From Candidatus Sericytochromatia bacterium (GTDB taxonomy: Bacteria > Cyanobacteriota > Sericytochromatia > S15B-MN24 > JAQBPE01), in NCBI GenBank assembly GCA_035285325.1, contig JAYKJB010000138.1, positions 1 to 53,680 on the forward strand: DNA of 53,680 nt, in the 5' to 3' direction. Below the pieces are notes generated by a model. That model had not been told where the DNA came from, did not search any database, and was given only the letters and a program-made list of their open reading frames with translations. The translations under genes were made by a program, and so were the position numbers. Positions within the stretch are counted from its first letter, which is position 1. Every line of letters begins with the position of its first letter. Shown here piece by piece: positions 26,785-34,214 of this stretch.

Positions 26785-28440
26785 TCAAGCCAGCGCTTGT
26801 TCCAGGGCAAGGTCGGAGAGCACCGGCGCAACCGGCAACCCGACAGGCAGCTGCAGCGCTGCCCCTGAAGCCTGACACCGCAACAACTCCCAGCGCTTGA
26901 GCGCACACGCTCCCACCAGGAGGTTGTGCGCCACTCTCACCACCCCACGCGCAGCGGGTTCAGCCAGCGCGGTTCCGGCCGTCCAGGCGTTGAAGGCGCC
27001 CATGGCGGGACCACACCAGACCTGGTAGTCCAGCTTGCGGGTCGGTTCACCCGCATTGGCCCAGCGCGACGCGTGCCCGAGATACCAGCGGAACACCAGC
27101 GCCATCCGATGGCGGGGGTCGCGCTCCGCTCGCGCAATCTGGCTCGGATCACGGGTGGTGAAATATTGCCGCGTTTCCTCCCAGATGCTCTCCAAGGTGG
27201 CTCGAAAGTAGTCCTTCTCCAGCGACTTGCGCACCTCTTCCGGGAGTGCCTCCAGGCTGTCGTGGCTGCGGTAAAGCTCATAGAGCCGTGTGGCGCGCAT
27301 GGGGAACATGGTCCCGCGTTTGAGGACCTGGACCTTGACGCCCATCTCGAACATATCACCTGCAGGCGCCATCGCCACATCGGCCTGCTGCGCTTGTGCG
27401 AGCATCGCGCGCACAGCGTCGGAACTGCCAGACTCCACGCAGGCCTGATTGATGGAGCCTGTCACGACGTAGTCTGCACCGAGCGCAAACGCGGCCGCCA
27501 CACTCTCCGGGGTGGCAATGCCTCCGGCGAGGCCCACTCGGGGCCGCCGGGCATAACCGTACTGCTTGGCCAGGGCGTCACGCAGGGCCAACATGGTCGG
27601 AAGCAGCGAGAGGGCCGGCCGATTGTCGGTGTGCCCCCCGCTGTCAGCTTCGGCGGTCAGGTCGTCGGCCACGGGGAGCGCCCGCGCCCATTCCGCCTGC
27701 TCGGCCGACAGGTGCCCCTCCTCCACCAGCTTGGTCAGCATGCCTTCCGGCGGTGGGGCCAGAAATTTGGAGGCCACCTCCACCCGTGAAACCTTTGCAA
27801 TCACGCGATTCGGGGCATGGGGACGCCCGTCTTCGCCAAGGCGGATCCCCGCCGTGCGATAGCGCACGAGCGGCAAGGTCAAGTCCAGGTAGGCCGCCGC
27901 TTCGACGAGTCGAATCCCGCGTTGGAGATACAGGGCCACCGTATCCCGTTCATGGTCCGGCTCGTTCGGCGCATGCAACAAATTGAACCCGTAGGGAGCT
28001 TCTCCCAAGGCCGCCTGAATGCGGTCGATCGCCGCCTCCACCCGTGGGAGAGATAGGCCGCCGGCTCCAAAGAATCCAAGCATTCCATGCCGCCCCATGG
28101 CCTCCACGATCGCTTCCGAGCCAATCCCATTGGCCATCGCGCCGGCCACGTAGGGGTATTTCAGGCCGTGGTCCCGCAGAAAGTCGGGCGCCCCCAGCTG
28201 CGCGGGGCGCAGGGCAGGGATGATTCCCAGGACCGGCGCATCGCCGTCACCTTGCCGCTCGGAGAGGAGGCTGCCTCCCATCCCGAGGCATGCGCCTCCG
28301 TTGCGCTCCAAAAGGACCATAGAGCGGCCCAGAGAACGCAGTCCCAAGGTCCATTCCCCCTCGGTTTCGAGGACGGTTCCGGCGCCTTGACGCCACGCGG
28401 CGATCGCCGTGCGAGGAGGCTCTGTGGTCAGCGGCGACAT
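26785..28440 (-). CDS. pfaD: PfaD-type enoyl reductase (FMN TIM-barrel)
   Basis: A 551-residue protein of the PfaD/PUFA enoyl-reductase family, related to nitronate monooxygenases. Visible family features are GAGGLSLPRVEAAI, the substrate-loop region GFNLLHAPNE, and the FMN phosphate-binding segment GGIATPESVAAAFALGADYVVTGS followed by NQACVESG. It reduces the enoyl-ACP intermediates with NAD(P)H and so decides which double bonds are kept. ATG 28440 is well placed after AAGGAG. It lies 24 nt before pfaA and 17 nt after the dehydrogenase gene. The gene order ER, then pfaA-type, then pfaC-type is that of myxobacterial pfa1-pfa2-pfa3. Confidence 0.95.
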   Translation of the reverse strand: MSPLTTEPPRTAIAAWRQGAGTVLETEGEWTLGLRSLGRSMVLLERNGGACLGMGGSLLSERQGDGDAPVLGIIPALRPAQLGAPDFLRDHGLKYPYVAGAMANGIGSEAIVEAMGRHGMLGFFGAGGLSLPRVEAAIDRIQAALGEAPYGFNLLHAPNEPDHERDTVALYLQRGIRLVEAAAYLDLTLPLVRYRTAGIRLGEDGRPHAPNRVIAKVSRVEVASKFLAPPPEGMLTKLVEEGHLSAEQAEWARALPVADDLTAEADSGGHTDNRPALSLLPTMLALRDALAKQYGYARRPRVGLAGGIATPESVAAAFALGADYVVTGSINQACVESGSSDAVRAMLAQAQQADVAMAPAGDMFEMGVKVQVLKRGTMFPMRATRLYELYRSHDSLEALPEEVRKSLEKDYFRATLESIWEETRQYFTTRDPSQIARAERDPRHRMALVFRWYLGHASRWANAGEPTRKLDYQVWCGPAMGAFNAWTAGTALAEPAARGVVRVAHNLLVGACALKRWELLRCQASGAALQLPVGLPVAPVLSDLALEQALA

Positions 28441-28457
28441 GAAAGGGCTCCTTGCGT

Positions 28458-29465
28458 TCAGGCGGGGTAGGCGTCGCTGTAGCGCACGGGCAGGTCTGCC
28501 ACCGTGCGGAGACCAGGGGGGGCCGCCGCCACCAACGGAATCGCATTGAGGATCGCGGCGGCCGTTGCCAGGTCACCATGGGTGCCGCCCGGAATCTCGA
28601 GCGTCAGGTCCGGCACCCCACGCAACACGATCCGGTCTGACGGCGCAGAGGCGCCCACATACATCTCCAGGACCAGCCGCAGAACTTCCTCTTCCCCACG
28701 CGACGCCACGCAAACTTGGCGGACTCCCGCCACCTGACCAGCCTCGACCGTCAGGTAATCGGTCGTGGTGGTGGCCCGAGCCAGCACCGGGTCAATCGTC
28801 TCGCTGATGGTGTCCACCGGTACGCCCCACGCGTCGGCGATCAGAGCGGCCGACTCCGGCAACCCGTGATGCTTGATCCTCCCCGCTTCCACTTCCGCCC
28901 GGAACTGGGCTTCCGTCATTCCGGCACCCACCTTTTTCTGCAGAGGCAGACGGCGACGACCTGCGTCCACGACCCGGGTGATGGTGGCGCCTTCGACGCG
29001 CTGGCACACGGAGGAGAGCGTCAGGACCAGCTTGTCCATCACAAACCCTGGGTTCACGCCCGTGGCGTGGAGCGTCACGCCGTGGGCCACCGCAATCTCA
29101 TTGAGTTCCCGCGACAGGGCGGGATGTTTCCGCAACGGATAGGCCAGTTCTTCGCACGTCGAGACCACGTTTCGGCCTGCCGAGAGGCAAGACACCAACT
29201 GGTCTCGGACCGAGACCAGGTAGCTGCCGGTGCAATGCACCACCACATCGGCGGGCACCTCGAGCCCTTCCGCCAGGCTGCCCAGCACCGGGACTCCCAG
29301 CGATTGAGAGAGTCCCAGGATCTCGCCCAGGTCTCGGCCGACCTTCTCCGGGTCGGCGTCCACGGCGGCCACGATCGTCGCGTGCGGCTTTTCCGCTACC
29401 AAGCGCCCGATGGAAGCCCCGATCGGCCCCAAGCCAAACAGTACAACCCGCAAACCCTCTGCCAC
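28458..29465 (-). CDS. DapB-fold NAD(P)-dependent oxidoreductase, 2,4-diaminopentanoate dehydrogenase-like
   Basis: A 335-residue protein with an N-terminal Rossmann domain (LFGLGPIGASIGR), VVHCTGSY for substrate approach, GVNPGFVMD, and a C-terminal half resembling dihydrodipicolinate reductase relatives and 2,4-diaminopentanoate dehydrogenase. The real substrate cannot be told. GTG 29465 is preferred because GGGAGG lies 6 nt upstream; GTG 29486 has no such site. It is the first gene after the promoter at 29517-29545 and is followed by pfaD after only 17 nt, so it should be the leading gene of the lipid operon. This enzyme family is not part of the known Pfa or Ole pathways, so its role here is an open question. 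Confidence 0.8.
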   Translation of the reverse strand: MAEGLRVVLFGLGPIGASIGRLVAEKPHATIVAAVDADPEKVGRDLGEILGLSQSLGVPVLGSLAEGLEVPADVVVHCTGSYLVSVRDQLVSCLSAGRNVVSTCEELAYPLRKHPALSRELNEIAVAHGVTLHATGVNPGFVMDKLVLTLSSVCQRVEGATITRVVDAGRRRLPLQKKVGAGMTEAQFRAEVEAGRIKHHGLPESAALIADAWGVPVDTISETIDPVLARATTTTDYLTVEAGQVAGVRQVCVASRGEEEVLRLVLEMYVGASAPSDRIVLRGVPDLTLEIPGGTHGDLATAAAILNAIPLVAAAPPGLRTVADLPVRYSDAYPA

Positions 29466-29490
29466 GCTGGTCCTCCCAAAGCTCACCGCC

Positions 29491-29511
29491 GGTCGCGCGG
29501 AGCGCGCGACC
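29491..29511 (-). promoter_or_regulatory. perfect inverted repeat at the predicted transcript start of the lipid operon
   Basis: A 9-bp perfect stem with a 3-nt loop (GGTCGCGCG GAG CGCGCGACC). It begins right at the transcription start predicted from the adjacent promoter, so the mRNA would carry it at its extreme 5' end. It could stabilise the message or be a repressor operator. No T-run follows, so it is not an intrinsic terminator. Confidence 0.6.
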
Positions 29512-29516
29512 CGTTG

Positions 29517-29545
29517 ATTTTAGCAGCCTGGGAGGGAACTGTCCC
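29517..29545 (-). promoter_or_regulatory. sigma70-type promoter of the dehydrogenase-pfa-ole operon
   Basis: On the minus strand GGGACA (-35, 29540-29545) and TAAAAT (-10, 29517-29522) are 17 nt apart. Four of six and five of six bases match consensus. It is the only convincing promoter seen upstream of the gene run that ends at oleD. Confidence 0.6.
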
Positions 29546-29603
29546 GCCTGAGGGGATGGGGGCAGTGGAATCCGGACGCCGACCTGGAGGGCTCAGAACG
29601 AGT

Positions 29604-30257
29604 TCAGCGCAGAGGCGTCGTGCTCTGGTCGCCCTTGGGTGGGTTGATCAGGGTGACCCAGGCCGCGATGGCCAGGTCCTCGAATTCCGCCTGACTCAGC
29701 TGGCCGTCCTGGGTCTTATCAGCGGCCTGAAAGGTGGCGGCGTCGATGGCGGTGATCCGGACCGCGGTTCGAATGCCTTTCAGTGTGAGCGTCAGGTTGG
29801 CGCGTTGCAGGGCGGCGTCATTCGATTCACTGGGGCTCAGCAGCGCATTCTTGTCGGTGTCGAGGTGCTCAAACGCCTTGAGCAAGGACCGCCGGTAGAT
29901 CCGGACAAAGTCTCCCACGTTCTGGTGGAACAGGCCGAACACGCCTCCCCGAGAGGCCCACGTGCGAAACTCGCGCTCGGACAGCTTGCCGTTGCGATCG
30001 TCATCTGCGCGTTGATAATCTCGCACGTCGATGAAGGGCCCTGCCTCGAACTCGTCGATCATCAGGTCTGCGTTGGCGTCAGCCTTGGCAAACGCCGCGG
30101 CGTATACCTTATTGAAACCCTCCGCGAGGCCTGCCTCACTTCGAACTCCCAGGCTCCCCGGCACACTTACCACGGGGCCAGGGTTACCGGCGCGGGCACA
30201 GCCACTGGCGACCAGCAAGGCGACGGAAAAGACGACGGCTGTGGCCACTTTCAACAA
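29604..30257 (-). CDS. EF-hand lipoprotein
   Basis: From TTG 30257 the protein has a signal sequence (LLKVATAVVFSVALLVASGC) ending in a lipobox with Cys at about residue 20, so it should be a membrane-anchored lipoprotein. Four calcium-loop-like segments follow: DANADLMIDEFE, DDDRNGKLSERE, DTDKNALLSPSE and DKTQDGQLSQAE. It is therefore probably a calcium-binding or calcium-sensing surface protein of about 217 residues. The open frame extends upstream to 30413, but the extra residues have no signal features. TTG 30254 or GTG 30248 are alternative starts. It sits between the lipid operon and a second lipoprotein gene, all on the same strand. Confidence 0.75.
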   Translation of the reverse strand: MLKVATAVVFSVALLVASGCARAGNPGPVVSVPGSLGVRSEAGLAEGFNKVYAAAFAKADANADLMIDEFEAGPFIDVRDYQRADDDRNGKLSEREFRTWASRGGVFGLFHQNVGDFVRIYRRSLLKAFEHLDTDKNALLSPSESNDAALQRANLTLTLKGIRTAVRITAIDAATFQAADKTQDGQLSQAEFEDLAIAAWVTLINPPKGDQSTTPLR

Positions 30258-30466
30258 GCTCGGACCCTCAAGGCGTACGGGAGGACACGACAGGGTTATC
30301 GCGAAGAAGTCACGCCCGCTTGCGTCTTTTTGGTAAAAAACACACCAAGGAAGGACTAAGGCGTCAAATTTCGGCGATCGGGTCGGTGGTTCCACCCCGG
30401 ATGAGTTGATCAAGGCGGTTCATCAAGGTAAGGCTCCAGTCAAGCGGGGAACGCGTCGGAGGTCAG

Positions 30467-30496
30467 GGGAAGGCAGACCCGGCGGTCCGTCTTCCC
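30467..30496 (-). terminator. hairpin after the second lipoprotein gene
   Basis: Imperfect stem pairing 30467-30479 with 30484-30496 (GGGAAG/CTTCCC outside, GACC/GGTC inside), beginning 1 nt after the stop codon. No T-run follows on the minus strand, so it may be a weak terminator or an mRNA-end structure. Confidence 0.35.
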
Positions 30497-30497
30497 T

Positions 30498-31139
30498 TCA
30501 AAACAGATGGGTGCGCGTCTGAAAGGGGTAGCTCGGAAACTGCATGCCGAGGGGGCCGAGGCCCACCACCGTGAAGGTGTAGGAGCGAAACCGGGAAAGG
30601 CCCTCGATGGTGACCTGCTGCAACTTTTCAGACTTGTTGAGGTGGTAGACCCCGTCATAACCGCGGCGCTCCAGGCCGAAGGTCTTGCCGAAATACACGA
30701 TCCCCTTGGCGTCAGCATCCGTGCGCCAGGCAATCGTCACCGAGGTGGCAGTCTTTTTCATGATGCCCACCCCATAGGGGCGCCAGGGATCGAGGATGTT
30801 CTGGCTTTCCGCCTCACCCGCGGCAGTGCTGCGGCGAACCGCCAGGTCGAACTGAGGGGCCTCCGGGATGGCTACCGAGTCGGCAGGGGGCAAGGGAATG
30901 GCCTGCGGGAGGACGTTCCCCTGGGGGGGCACGGCGGGAGCGGACAAGCTGCCCTCCGAACGAATCGATGGCGATGTGGCCTGTTCGAGGCTGACGCCGA
31001 TCGACGCGCCGGCAGCCTGAGGCGCCGAGGCCGGCTTGAGCTCAGTCGTCCGCAGGACCGCCTGCGTGGGGCCGTCCGCGCATCCCGAGGCGACGAGAAC
31101 CGAGAAGGTCATGGAAGTGAGAAGCAAACGTTGATGCAC
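30498..31139 (-). CDS. lipoprotein with fibronectin-III-like C-terminal domain
   Basis: GTG 31139 follows GGAGG by 8 nt. The N-terminus is a lipoprotein signal with lipobox LVASGC (Cys at residue 20), almost identical in its last residues to that of the EF-hand lipoprotein next door. A low-complexity region rich in Pro, Ala and Ser (about 25-95) forms a spacer. The C-terminal 100 residues look like a fibronectin-III/purple-acid-phosphatase N-domain: PYGVGIMKKTATSVTIAWRT, VYFGKT, VTIEGLSRFRSYTFTVVG. It is 213 residues long. It is probably a surface or periplasmic binding module; no catalytic part is present. Confidence 0.8.
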   Translation of the reverse strand: MHQRLLLTSMTFSVLVASGCADGPTQAVLRTTELKPASAPQAAGASIGVSLEQATSPSIRSEGSLSAPAVPPQGNVLPQAIPLPPADSVAIPEAPQFDLAVRRSTAAGEAESQNILDPWRPYGVGIMKKTATSVTIAWRTDADAKGIVYFGKTFGLERRGYDGVYHLNKSEKLQQVTIEGLSRFRSYTFTVVGLGPLGMQFPSYPFQTRTHLF

Positions 31140-31176
31140 GGCAGGAACCTCCAGTACTTAACCAGTAAATTATGCA

Positions 31177-31182
31177 ATTATA
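31177..31182 (-). promoter_or_regulatory. -10 element upstream of the lipoprotein gene
   Basis: A perfect TATAAT on the minus strand lies 38 nt before GTG 31139, in an AT-rich island (about 31150-31245) that stands out from the GC-rich surroundings. No good -35 is seen at 17 nt. The core ATTATAAT also gives TATAAT on the plus strand at 31179-31184, so the same site could serve the divergent ankyrin gene. Confidence 0.5.
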
Positions 31183-31270
31183 ATCTCCTGTTAATGAATT
31201 ATTCTGACCTGCTTATCGGGTTAAATTTTAGTTAAAAATTACAGTGCCGACCCGTCGCCGGCCGGCCCTC

Positions 31271-31370
31271 GGCGCGCCTTCAGGCAAACGCGAGAACATA
31301 ATGGGAGCGCGCCTTTTGGGGCGAAGAAGGCGCCCCTCGTCGGGTATAGGGAACTTGCGTCCCCGTTTTT
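31271..31370 (+). promoter_or_regulatory. possible structured leader RNA upstream of the ankyrin gene
   Basis: Mutually exclusive pairings are visible: GGCGCGC (31271-31277) with GCGCGCC (31307-31313); GCGCCTT (31309-31315) with AAGGCGC (31327-31333); GGGGCG (31318-31323) with CGCCCC (31331-31336). A terminator-like stem GGGAAC/GTCCC with loop TTGC (31349-31363) is followed by five Ts (31366-31370), 48 nt before the gene start. The set resembles an attenuator, but no known riboswitch consensus fits. Confidence 0.35.
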
Positions 31371-31418
31371 CCGAACAGGGACTTGGTGTCCATTCCGTTC
31401 CGCGAGGAAGTTCCGACG

Positions 31419-32570
31419 ATGCGAGTCGCGCCTTTGCTCATCGCCGCCACGATGATTCTGTGTTCCAGCCTGAGCGCCCCTGAGCCCGTCTCGGCTGCCA
31501 GTGCCACCGAACTTGGTCTGGCCGCTTCCAGCGGCGACGTGGCCCGGATCAAGGCCTTGGTGGCCAAGGGGCAGAGTCTGGACACCCCGGACAGCGAAGG
31601 CTACACGCCCTTGATGTGGGCGGCCCTGAACGGGCAGGTCAATGCCGTGGCCACCCTGGTTTACCTGAAGGCCAATCTCGACCTCCAGGATCGGGAGGGC
31701 TACACGGCGCTGATCTGGGCGACCCAGAACAAGTACGAGACCGTGGTTCGACAGCTGGTGAATGCGGGTGCAGCACTCAATACCCGCGACAATCACGGTT
31801 ACACGGCCCTTCACTGGAGCGCGCAGGACGGACAGTTGGCCGTCGCGAGGATTTTGTTGGCCAAAGGGGCTGACCCGAATGTACGGGACAACGAGGGCTA
31901 CACCCCCTTGATGTGGGCTGCCCAGCAGGGGCACGGGACGCTGGTGTATGAAATGCTCGCTTATAACGCCAATCCCGACCTGAAGGACAAGCGGGGATTT
32001 GCCGCGCACGATCTGGCCAGCGCTTACAACCATCCGGGCATACTCGCTCAGCTCAAGGCGTTCAAAACGAAGTCTCAGGCACGCCCGGCCGCACAGCCGT
32101 CTAAACCGGTTGCTGCCTCCCTTCCCACTCCCTCTGCCACGACCATCTCCCTGGCCGCTCCGGGCACCGAGGCCCGGATGTCACCCTTGAGCGGCAGGCC
32201 TGAAGTCGTCCCGGTCCGCAGCGATTTTGAACCCAAGGTGCTCGCCGTCGTGGGGGGAACGGAGGGAAATCCAGCCAAAGCCGCTTTCGTCGTGCCGGAT
32301 TTGCAGAAGCAACTGGCCCGCTACGACGTGGACCGGAACCGGGTGATCGATGGGCGGGACTGGCGCAACCTGACGACGATGCAGAGCCGGGTGGCCCTGG
32401 CCAAATTGCTCTATCAGTCGCGGACCGGGCAAAAGGAATGTGGGAACGACACCGTCAATCAGGTCATCTCAAAGATCGACTGGGTATACCAGGAGGCCAC
32501 TCGGCGCGAATTGACGCTCAATCAGGCCTGGGATACCCCGTCCCACCACTTTGAGCCTATCCGATGGTAA
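31419..32570 (+). CDS. exported ankyrin-repeat protein with EF-hand-like loop
   Basis: ATG 31419 follows GAGGAAG and opens a signal peptide (RVAPLLIAATMILCSSLSA, cleavage probably after PVSA). Residues about 28-195 hold five ankyrin repeats with the family pattern GYTPLMWAA, GYTALIWAT, GYTALHWSA, GYTPLMWAA and RGFAAHDLA. A Pro/Ala/Ser linker leads to DVDRNRVIDGRD, which fits a calcium-loop or dockerin-type pattern, and a Cys-containing tail. Ankyrin repeats bind proteins, so this 383-residue protein is probably a periplasmic or exported interaction scaffold. It is divergent from the lipoprotein genes, one of which also carries EF-hands; a shared calcium-linked function is possible but unproven. 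Confidence 0.85.
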   Translation: MRVAPLLIAATMILCSSLSAPEPVSAASATELGLAASSGDVARIKALVAKGQSLDTPDSEGYTPLMWAALNGQVNAVATLVYLKANLDLQDREGYTALIWATQNKYETVVRQLVNAGAALNTRDNHGYTALHWSAQDGQLAVARILLAKGADPNVRDNEGYTPLMWAAQQGHGTLVYEMLAYNANPDLKDKRGFAAHDLASAYNHPGILAQLKAFKTKSQARPAAQPSKPVAASLPTPSATTISLAAPGTEARMSPLSGRPEVVPVRSDFEPKVLAVVGGTEGNPAKAAFVVPDLQKQLARYDVDRNRVIDGRDWRNLTTMQSRVALAKLLYQSRTGQKECGNDTVNQVISKIDWVYQEATRRELTLNQAWDTPSHHFEPIRW

Positions 32571-32638
32571 GCTGATGGACCGGTCCGTCGCCCCCGGCCT
32601 CGTTTCGGCCCAATCGGCGGCGTGGAAAGAGGTTCATC

Positions 32639-34165
32639 GTGTCTTCCCCGCTTCATCAGGCCATTTCCTCCCTGGCGGACCCGAATTCGTCCGCTCTGGT
32701 CGTTTTCTCCGACACCACCCTCGTCTTGCCCGAGGCCTTCCAAGCCTGGGACCTTGAACTTGGTGGGCTGGTGGCTTCCGTCCTGGCCGCCGGTGACTTC
32801 CGGGGGCGGGCCGATGAGTGTTTACTCATTTACGCTCCGCAGCTTCCCGTCCGTCGAATCGCCCTCGCGGGCCTTGGTACACCGGATCGGACGAACCTGG
32901 AGGGCCTTCGTCGGGCGGCTGGAATTGCGGCCCGCGCGCTGCAGGAGGCTGAGGTCACTGCAGCCGTTTACCATCTGCCGACGGGCTTGCGGGCGACCCG
33001 GGAGGATGGCGACGCCGCTCCGGCGGACCTGGCAGCGGCTGTGGGTGAAGGCGCTCGCCTGGCGGTTTTCGAATTCGTGCGTGCCAGCAAGGCGCTGCTT
33101 GAACCCAAACCTCGGCTCACGGTGTTCGAATGGGTGGGAGAGCCGCTGCATCACGCGGCCCACCAGGCTGGTTGGACCCGCGCCGCGCAGATTGTCACGG
33201 CGATCGACCACGCCCGGCGTCTGATTCTTCGCCCAGGGGGCGACCTGACGCCGGCCGTGTTCGCCGACGAGGCGTCTCGTCTGGCTGGGGAGGCGGGCCT
33301 TCGGGTGGCGGTCATGGACGAGCAGGAACTCGCTTCGCGGGGCTTCAACGGAATTGTGGCGATTGGGCGGGGCAGTGAGCAGCCGCCTCGATTGATCACC
33401 CTCCACCATGAGGGGGGTGAGCCGGGGGTGCCCCCCATTGCCATCGTCGGAAAAGGGGTGACCTTTGATTCAGGCGGCATCGGGATCAAACCTTCCCGTG
33501 GAATGGAAAAGATGAAGTACGACATGGCCGGTGGCGCGGCCGCCCTGGCCATTGTGCTGGCCGCGGCGTATCTGCGCCTGCCGGTGAACCTTGTGGCGGT
33601 GATTCCCAGCGTGGAGAACATGCCGAGTGATCGCGCGCTGTGTCCCAATGAAGTACTCACGATGTATGGAGGCCTGACGGCTGAGATCAACGACACGGAT
33701 GCAGAGGGTCGCGTGATCTTGGCCGACGCGCTGGCCTATGCGGCCAAGGACCTCGGCGCGAGGGCGATCGTCGACATGGCCACCTTGACTGGCGCGGTAG
33801 CGATTGCCCTGGGACGGACCATCTGTGGGGTGATGGGCACCGAGTCTGCCATGACCGCTGCCCTGATACGATCGGGACGCCTGGCTGGTGACCCGGGTTG
33901 GGAACTCCCTTTGAACGAGCCCCGCTTCGACGACATGGTCAAGTCCGACATTGCGGACCTCGTCAACTACCCTGGCGGTGAGGCGAGTTCCATCACGGCC
34001 GCCTCGTTCATGAAGCCGTTTACTTTCGGCAAGCCTTGGGTTCACCTGGACATCGCCGGGGTCGGTTGGTCCAACAAGGTCGATGGGTATCGCATCAAGG
34101 GGCCCACCGGAGCGCCGATCAGGATGGTGCTGCACTGGCTGCAAGCCGGTGCCCCAGGGGCGTGA
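32639..34165 (+). CDS. pepA: Leucyl aminopeptidase (family M17)
   Basis: A 508-residue cytosol aminopeptidase. The N-terminal half is the poorly conserved macrodomain-like region. The C-terminal catalytic domain shows GKGVTFDSGG (Lys272, Asp277), KMKYDMAGG (Asp295) and NDTDAEGR (Asp354, Glu356, Arg358), the full set for binding two metal ions and for catalysis. It removes N-terminal residues from peptides in the cytoplasm. GTG 32639 is preceded by AAAGAGG. It follows the ankyrin gene by 68 nt but is probably functionally separate. Family length is normal and no key residue is missing. Confidence 0.95.
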   Translation: MSSPLHQAISSLADPNSSALVVFSDTTLVLPEAFQAWDLELGGLVASVLAAGDFRGRADECLLIYAPQLPVRRIALAGLGTPDRTNLEGLRRAAGIAARALQEAEVTAAVYHLPTGLRATREDGDAAPADLAAAVGEGARLAVFEFVRASKALLEPKPRLTVFEWVGEPLHHAAHQAGWTRAAQIVTAIDHARRLILRPGGDLTPAVFADEASRLAGEAGLRVAVMDEQELASRGFNGIVAIGRGSEQPPRLITLHHEGGEPGVPPIAIVGKGVTFDSGGIGIKPSRGMEKMKYDMAGGAAALAIVLAAAYLRLPVNLVAVIPSVENMPSDRALCPNEVLTMYGGLTAEINDTDAEGRVILADALAYAAKDLGARAIVDMATLTGAVAIALGRTICGVMGTESAMTAALIRSGRLAGDPGWELPLNEPRFDDMVKSDIADLVNYPGGEASSITAASFMKPFTFGKPWVHLDIAGVGWSNKVDGYRIKGPTGAPIRMVLHWLQAGAPGA

Positions 34166-34214
34166 CGGAGGGCAACGATTGTTGCGGATCCGCAGGTATC
34201 CGCGCGTCAGCCGC

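Noticed and set aside
31281-31313. c-di-GMP (GEMM) riboswitch candidate
   Set aside because: A GGCAAAC and a GGGA-CGC occur in roughly the right order, but the conserved GCAAAGCC segment and the receptor stem are missing.
34166-34214. Intrinsic terminator between convergent pepA and the unknown gene
   Set aside because: Only a 6-bp GCGGAT/ATCCGC stem with no T-run; too weak to call.
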